From positions 868,001 through 932,000 of the forward strand of contig NZ_CP110009.1 in assembly GCF_025947305.1 (NCBI RefSeq): a DNA stretch of 64,000 bases, written 5' to 3'. The DNA comes from Flavobacterium sp. N3904. GTDB taxonomy: Bacteria > Bacteroidota > Bacteroidia > Flavobacteriales > Flavobacteriaceae. Below the pieces are notes generated by a model. That model saw only the letters and a list, made by a program, of their open reading frames with translations. It was not told the origin of the DNA and searched no databases. A program made the translations under genes and the position numbers. Shown here piece by piece: positions 18,220 to 27,305 of the stretch (the first letter of the stretch is position 1; the number at the start of each line of letters is the position of its first letter).

Positions 18220-20703
18220 TGTTACGGTCCAAGTTCCTGTAGCTACTGATGGAGTAGTGTTACAAGTTCCGTCTTTAGCATAACGGCGGTAACTAGTTGT
18301 TGTTGTCAAGCCTGATGGCGGTAAATAGCTAGCACTTGTAGCTCCGGATATCGCAGCCACATAACCATCAACAGAAGACCTCCATGAATAGGTAATTGTA
18401 GTATCACCTCCACTGGCTGCTGTTGCACTTCCAATAGTAGTTGCTGGTGTACCTCCGTTACAAATCGTTTCGCCTGTTGTATTGATAGCTCCTGAAGTAA
18501 ATAAAGCTCTTACTGTTACGGTCCAAGTTCCTGTAGCGACTAACGGAGTAGTGTTACAAGTTCCGTCTTTAGCATAACGGCGGTAACTAGTTGTTGTTGT
18601 CAAGCCTGTTGGTGGTAAATAGCTAGCACTTGTAGCTCCGGATATAGCAGCCACATAACCATCAGTAGAAGACCTCCATGAATAGGTAATTGTAGTATCA
18701 CCTCCACTGGCTGCTGTTGCACTGCCTATAGTAGTTGCTGGTGTACCTCCATTACAAATCGTTTCGCCTGTTGTATTGATAGCTCCTGAAGTAAATAAAG
18801 CTCTTACTGTTACGGTCCAAGTTCCTGTAGCGACTAACGGAGTAGTGTTACAAGTTCCGTCTTTAGCATAACGGCGGTAACTAGTTGTTGTTGTCAAGCC
18901 TGTTGGTGGTAAATAGCTAGCACTTGTAGCTCCGGATATAGCAGCCACATAACCATCAGCAGAAGACCTCCATGAATAGGTAATTGTAGTATCACCTCCA
19001 CTGGCTGCTGTTGCACTTCCAATAGTAGTTGCTGGTGTACCTCCGTTACAAATCGTTTCGCCTGTTGTATTGATAGCTCCTGAAGTAAATAAAGCTCTTA
19101 CTGTTACGGTCCAAGTTCCTGTAGCTACTGATGGAGTAGTGTTACAAGTTCCGTCTTTAGCATAACGGCGGTAACTAGTTGTTGTTGTCAAGCCTGATGG
19201 TGGTAAATAGCTAGCACTTGTAGCTCCGGATATCGCAGCCACATAACCATCAGCAGAAGATCTCCATGAATAGGTAATTGTAGTATCACCTCCACTGGCT
19301 GCTGTTGCACTGCCTACAGTAGTTGCTGGTGTACCTCCATTACAAATCGTTTCGCCTGTTGTATTGATAGCTCCTGAAGTAAATAAAGCTCTTACTGTTA
19401 CGGTCCAAGTTCCTGTAGCGACTAACGGAGTAGTGTTACAAGTTCCGTCTTTAGCATAACGGCGGTAACTAGTTGTTGTTGTCAAGCCTGATGGCGGTAA
19501 ATAGCTAGCACTTGTAGCTCCGGATATAGCAGCCACATAACCATCAGCAGAAGATCTCCATGAATAGGTAATTGTAGTATCCCCGCCACTGGCTGCTGTG
19601 GCACTTCCAATAGTTGTAGCTGGTGTACCTCCGTTACAAATCGTTTCTCCTGTAGTATTGATAGCTCCCGAAGTAAATAACGCTCTTACTGTTACGGTAG
19701 TAGTAATAGAAATAGTAACAGGACATGAACCTCCTACTGGGCCTGATTCTAATTTTGTTATCTTTATAGCATTTGCCCCAGCAGTACTTAAAACCGCTGA
19801 AGTAAAACTACCTGCACCAGCTGTTGTAACAGTCATAGTAGCAGTTAAATTGGTAGCTGAACCAGCATCATAAGTAACTGTATAAATTCCTTTTGGAAGC
19901 CCTGCGGCTGATCCTGTTAAATTAATTGTAGTGGTACTTCCTGAACACACAGTAGTTGGAGAAACTGAAACACCTGTAAGACTATATGTAGGGCAAGTCC
20001 AAGAAATTTTTACCTGACCATCTCCACCCTTACCTCCAGCATGTGTATAACCTGCACCACCTCCACCGCCACCAGTGATTAAACCAGGATTACTTATCGT
20101 ATTTGTTGTAACTCCATCACCTCCTTTTCCACCGTCACTATTTGGCGCACCTCCATTATTTTGATTAGCAGGATTCCCACTAGCAGTTGAATTGGCTCCT
20201 CCTCCTCCTCCTCCCGAATAATTTGAACCCACATTACCATCATCTCCAGAGCCTCCATAAAAATTAGATGATCCACCTACATTACCAGAAGTTACAGCTG
20301 CAGCACCTGCACCATTTCCAAAAAAACTTGCTTGTTTTCCACCACCACCACCTATTGCAAGAACTGTTACATTTGACACAAACCAGCTTGAACCGCCAGA
20401 AGAACCGTCAGTAGGACTATTTGTACCACCTGAACCACCCAAACCTACAGTAACAGTATAACTCGTTCCCAAAACTAGGGGAATAGCAAGTTTTTTAGCA
20501 TAAGCACCACCACCACCACCACCAGCAGCTGCAAAAAAATTAGCTCCTCCTCCTCCTCCTCCCGCTCCCCAGCACTCAGCAGTGACCGAGGCAACACCAG
20601 CTGGAGCCGAGAAAGTTCCGGATGCAGGAAATGTCTGTGATTGCCCAAAAGAAAATAATGGACCTAAAAAAACGGCGGTAAAAAAAAGTAAAATTCTATT
20701 CAT
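16075..20703 (-). CDS. T9SS type C-sorted glycine-rich repeat surface protein, array member 2
   Basis: This encodes 1542 residues. A signal peptide ends near FSFGQ at residue 21. Residues about 35-235 are a glycine-rich domain with six-Gly runs (ECWGAGGGGGGANFF, GVGLGGSGG-like turns) of the type seen in adhesins and phage-tail-like proteins. Residues about 338-829 are five tandem copies of a 98-residue repeat starting VRALFTSGAINTTGETI, each with two cysteines (ETICNGG and DGTCNTT). The remainder is the common block: an Ig-like domain, the STTWNGTTWTNGTPN region, SSAPMKNFDYTYWSSP, and the type C sorting end FVYDLRGRLLYE to SKEIVF. It has its own hairpin terminator. Probably a T9SS-exported adhesin-like protein. 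Confidence 0.87.
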   Translation of the reverse strand: MNRILLFFTAVFLGPLFSFGQSQTFPASGTFSAPAGVASVTAECWGAGGGGGGANFFAAAGGGGGGAYAKKLAIPLVLGTSYTVTVGLGGSGGTNSPTDGSSGGSSWFVSNVTVLAIGGGGGKQASFFGNGAGAAAVTSGNVGGSSNFYGGSGDDGNVGSNYSGGGGGGANSTASGNPANQNNGGAPNSDGGKGGDGVTTNTISNPGLITGGGGGGAGYTHAGGKGGDGQVKISWTCPTYSLTGVSVSPTTVCSGSTTTINLTGSAAGLPKGIYTVTYDAGSATNLTATMTVTTAGAGSFTSAVLSTAGANAIKITKLESGPVGGSCPVTISITTTVTVRALFTSGAINTTGETICNGGTPATTIGSATAASGGDTTITYSWRSSADGYVAAISGATSASYLPPSGLTTTTSYRRYAKDGTCNTTPLVATGTWTVTVRALFTSGAINTTGETICNGGTPATTVGSATAASGGDTTITYSWRSSADGYVAAISGATSASYLPPSGLTTTTSYRRYAKDGTCNTTPSVATGTWTVTVRALFTSGAINTTGETICNGGTPATTIGSATAASGGDTTITYSWRSSADGYVAAISGATSASYLPPTGLTTTTSYRRYAKDGTCNTTPLVATGTWTVTVRALFTSGAINTTGETICNGGTPATTIGSATAASGGDTTITYSWRSSTDGYVAAISGATSASYLPPTGLTTTTSYRRYAKDGTCNTTPLVATGTWTVTVRALFTSGAINTTGETICNGGTPATTIGSATAASGGDTTITYSWRSSVDGYVAAISGATSASYLPPSGLTTTTSYRRYAKDGTCNTTPSVATGTWTVTVNPNIPASVNISALPLGAICAGTSVTFTAAPTNGGTTPTYKWYKGGVLIPSETADTYTTTTLANGDAITCEMTSNATPCLTGSPAISNVVTMTVNALPTAPTISSKTDISCTVSTGSVTLGGLPSGTWTINPGPGAISDTGTSYTVTGLAVNSYTFTVADGNGCPSAPSAFVSILDSSSTTWNGTTWTNGTPNSSKSAIIASVTPNQPFTADIAACALTVDAGIIVTVPSGVTLTITNAVTTNGQLIFQNDASLVQDAATTTNSNSGAIEYQRSSAPMKNFDYTYWSSPVTGQSALGLSPNTFPDKYFKYNGTANAWVFYNGIMTPGVGYIIRTPKGGIWPNGENVVFPYSQPVAFKGVPNNGDYSYAVGPNEFNLVGNPYPSAIDADEFMNVNSDLYASGLYFWTHITPIATSGPSYQSSDYATYNGSGGTAASTGGAPPSGQIAAGQSFFVGSANITGSSFKFTNSMRVAGNNSQFFKMSKTKKSAAIEKNRVWLNLTNSGGAFKQLLVGYIAGATDDVDKLYDAANFNGNTYVNFYSLNNGKNYTIQGRAVPFKATDEVPLGYKSTIEGPFEIGIANRDGLLANQEIWLEDKKTAVMHDLTKGSYSFTAIKGTENDRFVLKYTNKTLGTDDHEIVEKALNVYVKNKKITIVSTAEALGDVFVYDLRGRLLYENKNTDKNEFVIPNLNSGDQFLIVVVQLANGKWVSKEIVF
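18217..19690 (-). repeat. Five tandem 294-bp repeats
   Basis: The phrase GCTCTTACTGTTACGGTCC recurs at 294-bp steps (18506, 18800, 19094, 19388, with a truncated match at 19682). Each unit encodes 98 residues. The units differ at only a few bases, such as codons for Ala, Thr or Val before DGYVA. Two more copies lie in array member 4 at 31147-31734. Confidence 0.92.
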
Positions 20704-20998
20704 AGTATTTGGGGGAATTTGAAGGATGATTTAAAAAATAAAAGAAACTATAATTTATATGCTATTAATAAAAATAAGTTTGTTTTTTTATGTTAAATTC
20801 CATTATACCTATTCAAACACAGATATTTATACATGCAAAATTAAAAATTAAAAATTAATGTAATAACAAAATTATTCACAAAGTTCCACTCTTACACTAA
20901 TAACTTGTTTTTCTTAATACTTTTATAAGAATAATTGTATAGATTAGAGTAAGCAACTACCAGACAAATAAAAACCTTCATCTTGAAATTAACACTCA
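20704..20998. other. Promoter region of array member 2
   Basis: AT-rich spacer. The 130 bp next to the start of member 2 are visibly related to the region upstream of member 4 (35623-35750), sharing TATTTGGGGG and GGTATTTATAC-like blocks. No gene is seen. Confidence 0.5.
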
Positions 20999-21032
20999 AA
21001 AAAAATCCCATCCTGTTTATTCAGGATGGGAT
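20999..21032 (-). terminator. Terminator of array member 3
   Basis: AATCCCATCCTG and CAGGATGGGATT form a perfect 12-bp stem, followed by a T-run on the minus strand. Confidence 0.88.
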
Positions 21033-22921
21033 TAAATTAATAGTGGGACTGTGTTCTAAAAAACGATTTCCTTGCTGACCCATTTGCCATTTGCCAATTG
21101 TACGACAACAATCAAAAACTGATCACCAGAATTCAAATTGGGTATCACAAATTCATTTTTGTCTGTGTTTTTGTTTTCATAAAGCAACCTTCCTCTCAGA
21201 TCATAAACAAAAACATCTCCCAAAGCTTCGGCTGTAGAAACTATCGTGATTTTCTTGTTTTTTACATATACATTCAACGCTTTTTCAACAATTTCATGGT
21301 CATCGGTGCCCAAGGTCTTGTTGGTGTATTTCAACACAAAACGATCGTTTTCGGTGCCTTTTATTGCTGTAAAGCTGTAACTCCCTTTGGTCAAATCATG
21401 CATCACTGCCGTTTTCTTGTCCTCCAGCCAAATCTCCTGATTGGCCAATAGACCGTCTCTGTTTGCAATACCTATTTCAAAAGGCCCTTCAATGGTGCTT
21501 TTATATCCTAATGGTACTTCGTCTGTGGCTTTAAAAGGCACTGCTCGTCCCTGAATCGTATAGTTCTTCCCATTATTGAGACTGTAAAAATTAACATACG
21601 TATTGCCGTTAAAATTTGCCGCATCGTATAATTTATCCACATCATCGGTAGCTCCGGCGATATAACCAACCAACAATTGCTTGAAGGCTCCTCCTGAGTT
21701 AGTCAAGTTCAACCAGACCCTGTTTTTCTCAATTGCTGCCGATTTCTTGGTCTTCGACATTTTGAAAAACTGACTGTTATTTCCCGCTACCCGCATCGAG
21801 TTGGTAAATTTAAAACTACTGCCTGTTATATTAGCACTACCCACAAAAAACGATTGGCCGGCAGCTATTTGACCTGATGGTGGAGCACCCCCTGTAGAAG
21901 CAGCTGTTCCACCTGATCCATTATAAGTAGCATAATCACTTGATTGATAACTCGGACCGCTTGTCGCTATTGGCGTAATGTGCGTCCAGAAATACAATCC
22001 GCTAGCATATAAATCGCTATTGACATTCATAAACTCATCTGCATCTATAGCCGATGGATAAGGATTTCCTACCAAATTGAATTCGTTGGGTCCTACTGCA
22101 TAGCTGTAATCCCCATTGTTGGGAACTCCTTTGAATGCAACGGGCTGTGAGTATGGGAAAACAACATTTTCTCCATTGGGCCAGATACCCCCTTTGGGCG
22201 TGCGGATAATATAGCCCACTCCCGGCGTCATTATTCCATTATAAAAAACCCAAGCATTAGCAGTTCCGTTATACTTAAAATACTTATCAGGAAAGGTATT
22301 GGGAGACAATCCGAGCGCACTTTGTCCCGTAACCGGTGAAGACCAATACGTATAATCGAAATTCTTCATCGGTGCCGAGCTACGCTGGTATTCAATAGCT
22401 CCCGAATTTGAGTTGGTAGTAGTAGCTGCATCTTGTACCAAACTCGCGTCGTTCTGGAAAATTAATTGACCGTTGGTCGTTACCGCATTAGTGATTGTTA
22501 ATGTAACTCCTGATGGAACCGTTACAATTATACCCGCATCAACTGTCAAAGCACAGGCTGCAATATCGGCAGTAAATGGCTGGTTTGGAGTTACTGACGC
22601 AATTATGGCGCTTTTACTTGAATTAGGAGTTCCGTTAGTCCAAGTTGTACCGTTCCAAGTTGTAGACGAGGAGTCCAATATCGAAACAAAAGCCGATGGT
22701 GCTGATGGACAACCATTTCCGTCTGCTACCGTAAAGGTATAACTGTTTACAGCCAAACCTGTAACGGTATAAGAGGTTCCTGTGTCTGAAATTGCGCCAG
22801 GACCAGGATTAATTGTCCATGTACCACTAGGTAAGCCTCCCAAAGTAACACTGCCGGTACTTACTGTACAGCTTATGTCTGTTTTGGAACTTATCGTTGG
22901 GGCTGTTGGTAGGGCGTTGAC
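21026..22921 (-). repeat. Near-identical C-terminal block, copy B
   Basis: Matches 16045-17940 and 27298-29193 apart from at most single-base changes seen by eye. Identity ends abruptly at GTAGGGCGTTGAC, after which member 3 continues with unrelated sequence (CACAACCAG) while A and C stay identical for a further 280 bp. Confidence 0.88.
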
Positions 22922-25900
22922 CACAACCAGAACCTCATTTGAAATTATCGGACTACCACAAGTTGGAGTAGATGTACAAACCACAAACCAAGTTCCTGCT
23001 GTTAAGCCTGCTCCTGTTGGAGTATATGTTGGTCCTGTCTGGCCTGTAATTGCTGTAATTGCTCCACCCGATACTGAACGTTTTCCCCATTGATTGGTCG
23101 TAACTCCGCCGCCTGTAATTGTTGCTGCCAAAAGTGTTCCAGCACTATTACTGCAAAATGATTGAGGAATGTTTGGTGTAACACCTACTGCTGTCAAACT
23201 AGGTGTAATCGCAATAGCCGCAGTTGAAGAATTTACAGCACAACTTGTACCATTTTTTACAACAACTCTATATTGAGTAGTCGTACTTAAGTTTGTTGCT
23301 GTGTAAGTTGCGGTTAGATTTCCTATAGAATTAACAACCGAAACAAAATTATCAGTTGAAGATTCCCAACGCTGAATAGTTCCAGTAAATCCTGCTAGTG
23401 ACAATAAAGTACTGTTTGTTCCCGCACAGACCGTTGTGCTGCCATTCAAAGTTCCGCCTACGCTAGTGGTAGTTCCTACCGTAACTGCGAGAGTTTTAAC
23501 TGCACTTGTACCACAGCTATTCCCAGCTGTAACACTTATGTTTCCACCTGTTGTACCAGTAGATACCGTAATACTTGTAGTCCCAGCTCCAGCAGTTATT
23601 GTCCAACCTGTTGGAACAGTCCAGCTATAAGTTGTCGCATTGGCCACCGCTACTATACTGTAAACCTGTCCAGTCAATGATGGACATTGTGCTGCTGTTC
23701 CACTTACTGTTCCTGGTGTGGCTGGTGTTGCAGACAACGTTGAAAAGGTTGCTGTAACAGAATTGGAACTTGTACCACAGCCATTTACAGCGCGAACTCT
23801 AATATAATAAGTTACACCTGCTGTTAATCCCGTTATAGGATAAGCAGTTACATTGGCAACATTCAAATTATTATACCCCGCAACAAAACTTGCAAAAGTA
23901 TTTACTGCTGAGACATCCAATCGGTAGCTTGTCGCATCAACCGAAGCCGACCAATTAGCCGTAATTTGAGTACAAGCTGCTCCAGAACCAAAAGGAGAGG
24001 ATGGTGCTGCTGCTATCCCCGGACTCGTAGTTATGGAAATCACATTACTAGTATAGGTACAACCCGAGGTAGCCGCGCTTGAGCCGACCACAATTCTTCG
24101 GTAATAAACAGTAACATTTGATGTTGTTGTAGTTACAGCAACTGGTGTATAATTTTGTAAGGTTGCACTAGGTATATCAGTCCAATTTGTATTGTCTGGT
24201 GACGATTGCCATTGGAAATTAATGGTCGGATTAACTGTTGCACCATTGTAAGTAAGTGTACCTATTATAGTATTTGGAGTGGTTCCACTACAAACCAATG
24301 CAGGAGTTGGAGCTGTTATTGTATTCGAACTAGCAACAAAAGGAGTCATACTAAAACCAACAACATTCCCTCCAGCATTCTCATAATAATCAAAAACCAA
24401 CTCACTAGAACCTGTCAAATATATTAAAACATTACCAAAAGTTGTATTGCCTTTATCACCCCATGAATTAAAAACCAATGTACCATCTACATACAAACGA
24501 AATCCATCATCACCATTCATGTTTGCCAAATAACAACCAACTTTAGTTGATTTCATTCTATAACGAACTGCAAATTTATCTGCGTAAACATTTGTTCTAT
24601 TCACTTCAGCCGTTAGTACAGGGAAACAACCCGTATCACCGCCAAAACCTTGGGATAAAATAGTCTCAGGCTCATTATAATAACCAGCATAATTGGCAGT
24701 TACAAAAGGAAGACTTGTTGTCAGTGTATTTGGTGATGCGCCTCCTGGAGGAGGACCTACTGTCCAATTGTACACATATCCTATCCAAGCATTATCACCA
24801 AAAATAGTTTGAGAATCTAATGTGTCACCAACAGTATTTAATTTTAATTGCAATGCCCCCCCTGTTGCTCCTGTATTTGAACAATCACTACTGGAAAGAA
24901 CTATTTTTATTTGTCCCGAAAATGTGGCAGTCCAGTTCAAAGATGTTCCAGCAGCAGCAGTTGAAAATGCCGTAGGACTCACATTATTATTAGTACTGGC
25001 ATCCAAAATATTTAAACTTTCGTTTAGTCCAGAAAAAACATCCCCTACAGAAAATGTATACCCAAATCCTTGCACCACATCGAGTAAAACATATTGTCCA
25101 GAATTGATAGAGGCAGTAGTCCTTGTATTTAAAGTAGGGCTGTCAATACATATTTGATAATTACTTCCTACCTGTGTTGTTGGTACAAATGCCAATGTTG
25201 TAGCCGATATCGTTCCCGAACTTGCTGTTGTACTGCAACCATTCATCGCACGAACTCTATAATAATAAGTAGAAGAAGGTGGTAAATTCGTAATAGTATA
25301 AGTCGTTACATCCCCAACATTTAGATTATTATATAAAGGAAGAATACTCGCAAAACCAGTATCTGTCGCTACATCAATTAAATAACTTGAAGCATTGGCA
25401 GATGGAGACCAATTGGCATTAATTTGCGAACAGGTAACCCCTGTAGCTGCATTAGCAAACGGTACCGGTATGGTTCCCACGGGACTGGTAGTAATGGCTA
25501 TCGAATTACTAGTATAAACACAACTGGACGCCGCAGCAGCAACTGCCGAAACTACTCTCCTATAATAAACCGTCACATTCACGGTGGTAGTTGTAATGGC
25601 CGGCGGTGTATAATCCTCTGAAGTCGCTCCAGAAATATTGTTCCAAGTACTATTATCAGGTGACGATTGCCATTGAAATTTTATCGTTGGATTAACCGTT
25701 GCTCCATTATAGACAAACGCAGAACCATCAATAACTCCTGGCGAAGCACCACTGCAAACAGCAAAAGGCGAGGGCGCTGTTACCGAATTGGAACCAGCCA
25801 CAAAAGGTGTCATGGTGAAATTAGAAACATTTCCTCCGTTTTTTTCATAGTATTCAAACAACAAATCAGTTCCAGTACCTCCATTCTTACTTGCATCAAG

Positions 25901-26758
25901 ATAAACTAAAACATTATCATAAGTTGCTGTTCCCTGCTGAATCCAGGCATCAAATACTTTAACGCCATCTACAGTCAATCGAACACCATCATCCCCATCA
26001 ATTTTCACTAAATAACAGCCATTCAACGTAGAACGCATCCTGTATTTTACTGCATAGGTATCCGTTCTAAAAGTTGCCGGAGCACCATCAGCTACATACG
26101 GAAAACAAGTGTCACTCCCTCCGTAATTTTGACTAAATGATGTTGTTGTACCAGTAACTGTATTTGTTTGATTAAAATAACCCAAATAATTAGAAAAAGC
26201 ATTAGCATCATTTGGTGGAACTCCTACCGTATTCGAAAAATTATAAACATGTCCAATCCAAGAATTGACTCCATAAGCCAATTGAGAATCGCCTGTATCA
26301 TTACCTCCGGTATAAGCAATCGTAATAGTGTCGGCACTTGTGCTCGCAGCACAAGCATTTGAATCATTGTTGAATTGAACATACAAAACACCCGTAAAAG
26401 TGGCCGTCCAACCTAGAGAAATAGCAGTAGTATTTGTCGATGAAATTGCTGTTGCAAGACTTGTACCCGTTGCAGTACTCTCAAAAAGCGTGACTCTTTT
26501 TATAAAACCTAAATCTGTATTTGTTGTTTTTATCGCATAGGTGTAACCCTTTATCACATTTACAGCGACATAAGTCCCAACAGTTACTCCGGCAGTAGCC
26601 ACCTCACCTACATTGGGGGAAATAACTTCGGTATTGTAACAAATGGACTGAACGGTGGGCGTAGCGATAAAAGGTTGATTGGCAAAAGTACATTGAGCAA
26701 AACTGGCGCTTTGACATAGTAATAGAATCAACAGTACGGAAAGTAATTTTAATTTCAT
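21056..26758 (-). CDS. T9SS type C-sorted PA14/FN3-like surface protein, array member 3
   Basis: This encodes 1900 residues. A signal peptide ends at FAQ, about residue 22. Two long homologous modules follow (about 22-520 and 525-1000). Each has an N-terminal beta domain, a PA14-like segment (YAVKYRMRSTLNGCYLVK with DGDDGVRLTVDG, and YRMKSTKVGCYLAN with DGFRLYVDG), an Ig-like SSPDN-TW segment and an FN3 domain (YYRVRAMNGC, YYIRVRAVNGC). PKD/Ig-like domains fill about 1000-1278. From about residue 1279 the protein is identical to members 2 and 4 up to the type C end SKEIVF. PA14 domains often bind carbohydrate, so polysaccharide or cell-surface binding is plausible but unproven. Confidence 0.86.
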   Translation of the reverse strand: MKLKLLSVLLILLLCQSASFAQCTFANQPFIATPTVQSICYNTEVISPNVGEVATAGVTVGTYVAVNVIKGYTYAIKTTNTDLGFIKRVTLFESTATGTSLATAISSTNTTAISLGWTATFTGVLYVQFNNDSNACAASTSADTITIAYTGGNDTGDSQLAYGVNSWIGHVYNFSNTVGVPPNDANAFSNYLGYFNQTNTVTGTTTSFSQNYGGSDTCFPYVADGAPATFRTDTYAVKYRMRSTLNGCYLVKIDGDDGVRLTVDGVKVFDAWIQQGTATYDNVLVYLDASKNGGTGTDLLFEYYEKNGGNVSNFTMTPFVAGSNSVTAPSPFAVCSGASPGVIDGSAFVYNGATVNPTIKFQWQSSPDNSTWNNISGATSEDYTPPAITTTTVNVTVYYRRVVSAVAAAASSCVYTSNSIAITTSPVGTIPVPFANAATGVTCSQINANWSPSANASSYLIDVATDTGFASILPLYNNLNVGDVTTYTITNLPPSSTYYYRVRAMNGCSTTASSGTISATTLAFVPTTQVGSNYQICIDSPTLNTRTTASINSGQYVLLDVVQGFGYTFSVGDVFSGLNESLNILDASTNNNVSPTAFSTAAAGTSLNWTATFSGQIKIVLSSSDCSNTGATGGALQLKLNTVGDTLDSQTIFGDNAWIGYVYNWTVGPPPGGASPNTLTTSLPFVTANYAGYYNEPETILSQGFGGDTGCFPVLTAEVNRTNVYADKFAVRYRMKSTKVGCYLANMNGDDGFRLYVDGTLVFNSWGDKGNTTFGNVLIYLTGSSELVFDYYENAGGNVVGFSMTPFVASSNTITAPTPALVCSGTTPNTIIGTLTYNGATVNPTINFQWQSSPDNTNWTDIPSATLQNYTPVAVTTTTSNVTVYYRRIVVGSSAATSGCTYTSNVISITTSPGIAAAPSSPFGSGAACTQITANWSASVDATSYRLDVSAVNTFASFVAGYNNLNVANVTAYPITGLTAGVTYYIRVRAVNGCGTSSNSVTATFSTLSATPATPGTVSGTAAQCPSLTGQVYSIVAVANATTYSWTVPTGWTITAGAGTTSITVSTGTTGGNISVTAGNSCGTSAVKTLAVTVGTTTSVGGTLNGSTTVCAGTNSTLLSLAGFTGTIQRWESSTDNFVSVVNSIGNLTATYTATNLSTTTQYRVVVKNGTSCAVNSSTAAIAITPSLTAVGVTPNIPQSFCSNSAGTLLAATITGGGVTTNQWGKRSVSGGAITAITGQTGPTYTPTGAGLTAGTWFVVCTSTPTCGSPIISNEVLVVVNALPTAPTISSKTDISCTVSTGSVTLGGLPSGTWTINPGPGAISDTGTSYTVTGLAVNSYTFTVADGNGCPSAPSAFVSILDSSSTTWNGTTWTNGTPNSSKSAIIASVTPNQPFTADIAACALTVDAGIIVTVPSGVTLTITNAVTTNGQLIFQNDASLVQDAATTTNSNSGAIEYQRSSAPMKNFDYTYWSSPVTGQSALGLSPNTFPDKYFKYNGTANAWVFYNGIMTPGVGYIIRTPKGGIWPNGENVVFPYSQPVAFKGVPNNGDYSYAVGPNEFNLVGNPYPSAIDADEFMNVNSDLYASGLYFWTHITPIATSGPSYQSSDYATYNGSGGTAASTGGAPPSGQIAAGQSFFVGSANITGSSFKFTNSMRVAGNNSQFFKMSKTKKSAAIEKNRVWLNLTNSGGAFKQLLVGYIAGATDDVDKLYDAANFNGNTYVNFYSLNNGKNYTIQGRAVPFKATDEVPLGYKSTIEGPFEIGIANRDGLLANQEIWLEDKKTAVMHDLTKGSYSFTAIKGTENDRFVLKYTNKTLGTDDHEIVEKALNVYVKNKKITIVSTAEALGDVFVYDLRGRLLYENKNTDKNEFVIPNLNSGDQFLIVVVQLANGKWVSKEIVF

Positions 26759-27271
26759 AATTAGAATTATTTATTTTTTACTAACGAACCTGATTTAATC
26801 AGTTGGCATTGCCATTAGAAATAAGTGCAAATACTTTATAATAAGCACCTAAAGAAATTTTAACAAAGTTAAAACTAATATTCTCCAATATATCGATAAA
26901 AGTTATATTTTATTAGATAAACAAATGTTAAATTAAAAATTTGTAATCCATTTATATAAAAAATGATTCACAGTATTATATGTTAAATAATTTTTAGTAA
27001 TACAAAATTTTAAGACTTTGTAACAGAATAAAACAAATAAACCTCTATAAAATTTGGTTAGCATACGGAGAGTCTGCAAAGTTGCAGCATACTTTTTACA
27101 AAAAAAGAGCACAAATTAACACTAATTAATACCCAAAACCTCTACAATATAGTCCAATACTATTTTTGTCACATCTAGCGCAGTCGAGATGCTCTAGTGG
27201 TTCTCTACTGCGCTCGAACTGACAAATCGGACTATTTTATAAAAATTATTAAATAAATATATCTGGGATCA
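26759..27271. other. Intergenic region with hairpin repeat, no gene seen
   Basis: AT-rich sequence upstream of array member 3. It contains the imperfect palindromic element at 27149-27235 and otherwise no coding frame or RNA that I recognise. Confidence 0.5.
27149..27235. repeat. 87-bp imperfect palindromic repeat element
   Basis: Nested inverted arms: ATAGTCC/GGACTAT outside, TTTGTCA/TGACAAA next, and AGCGCAGTCGAGA/TCTCTACTGCGCT inside (one mismatch). The GCGCAGTCGA core is, to my knowledge, a dispersed intergenic repeat in flavobacteria. A fragment of a related sequence occurs inside bioF at about 48972-48993. Confidence 0.65.
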
Positions 27272-27305
27272 AAAAAAATCCCATCCTGTTTTTCAGGATG
27301 GGATT
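27272..27305 (-). terminator. Terminator of array member 4
   Basis: AATCCCATCCTG and CAGGATGGGATT flank a short T-rich loop, with a T-run on the minus strand. The stem is the same as that of member 3. Confidence 0.88.
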
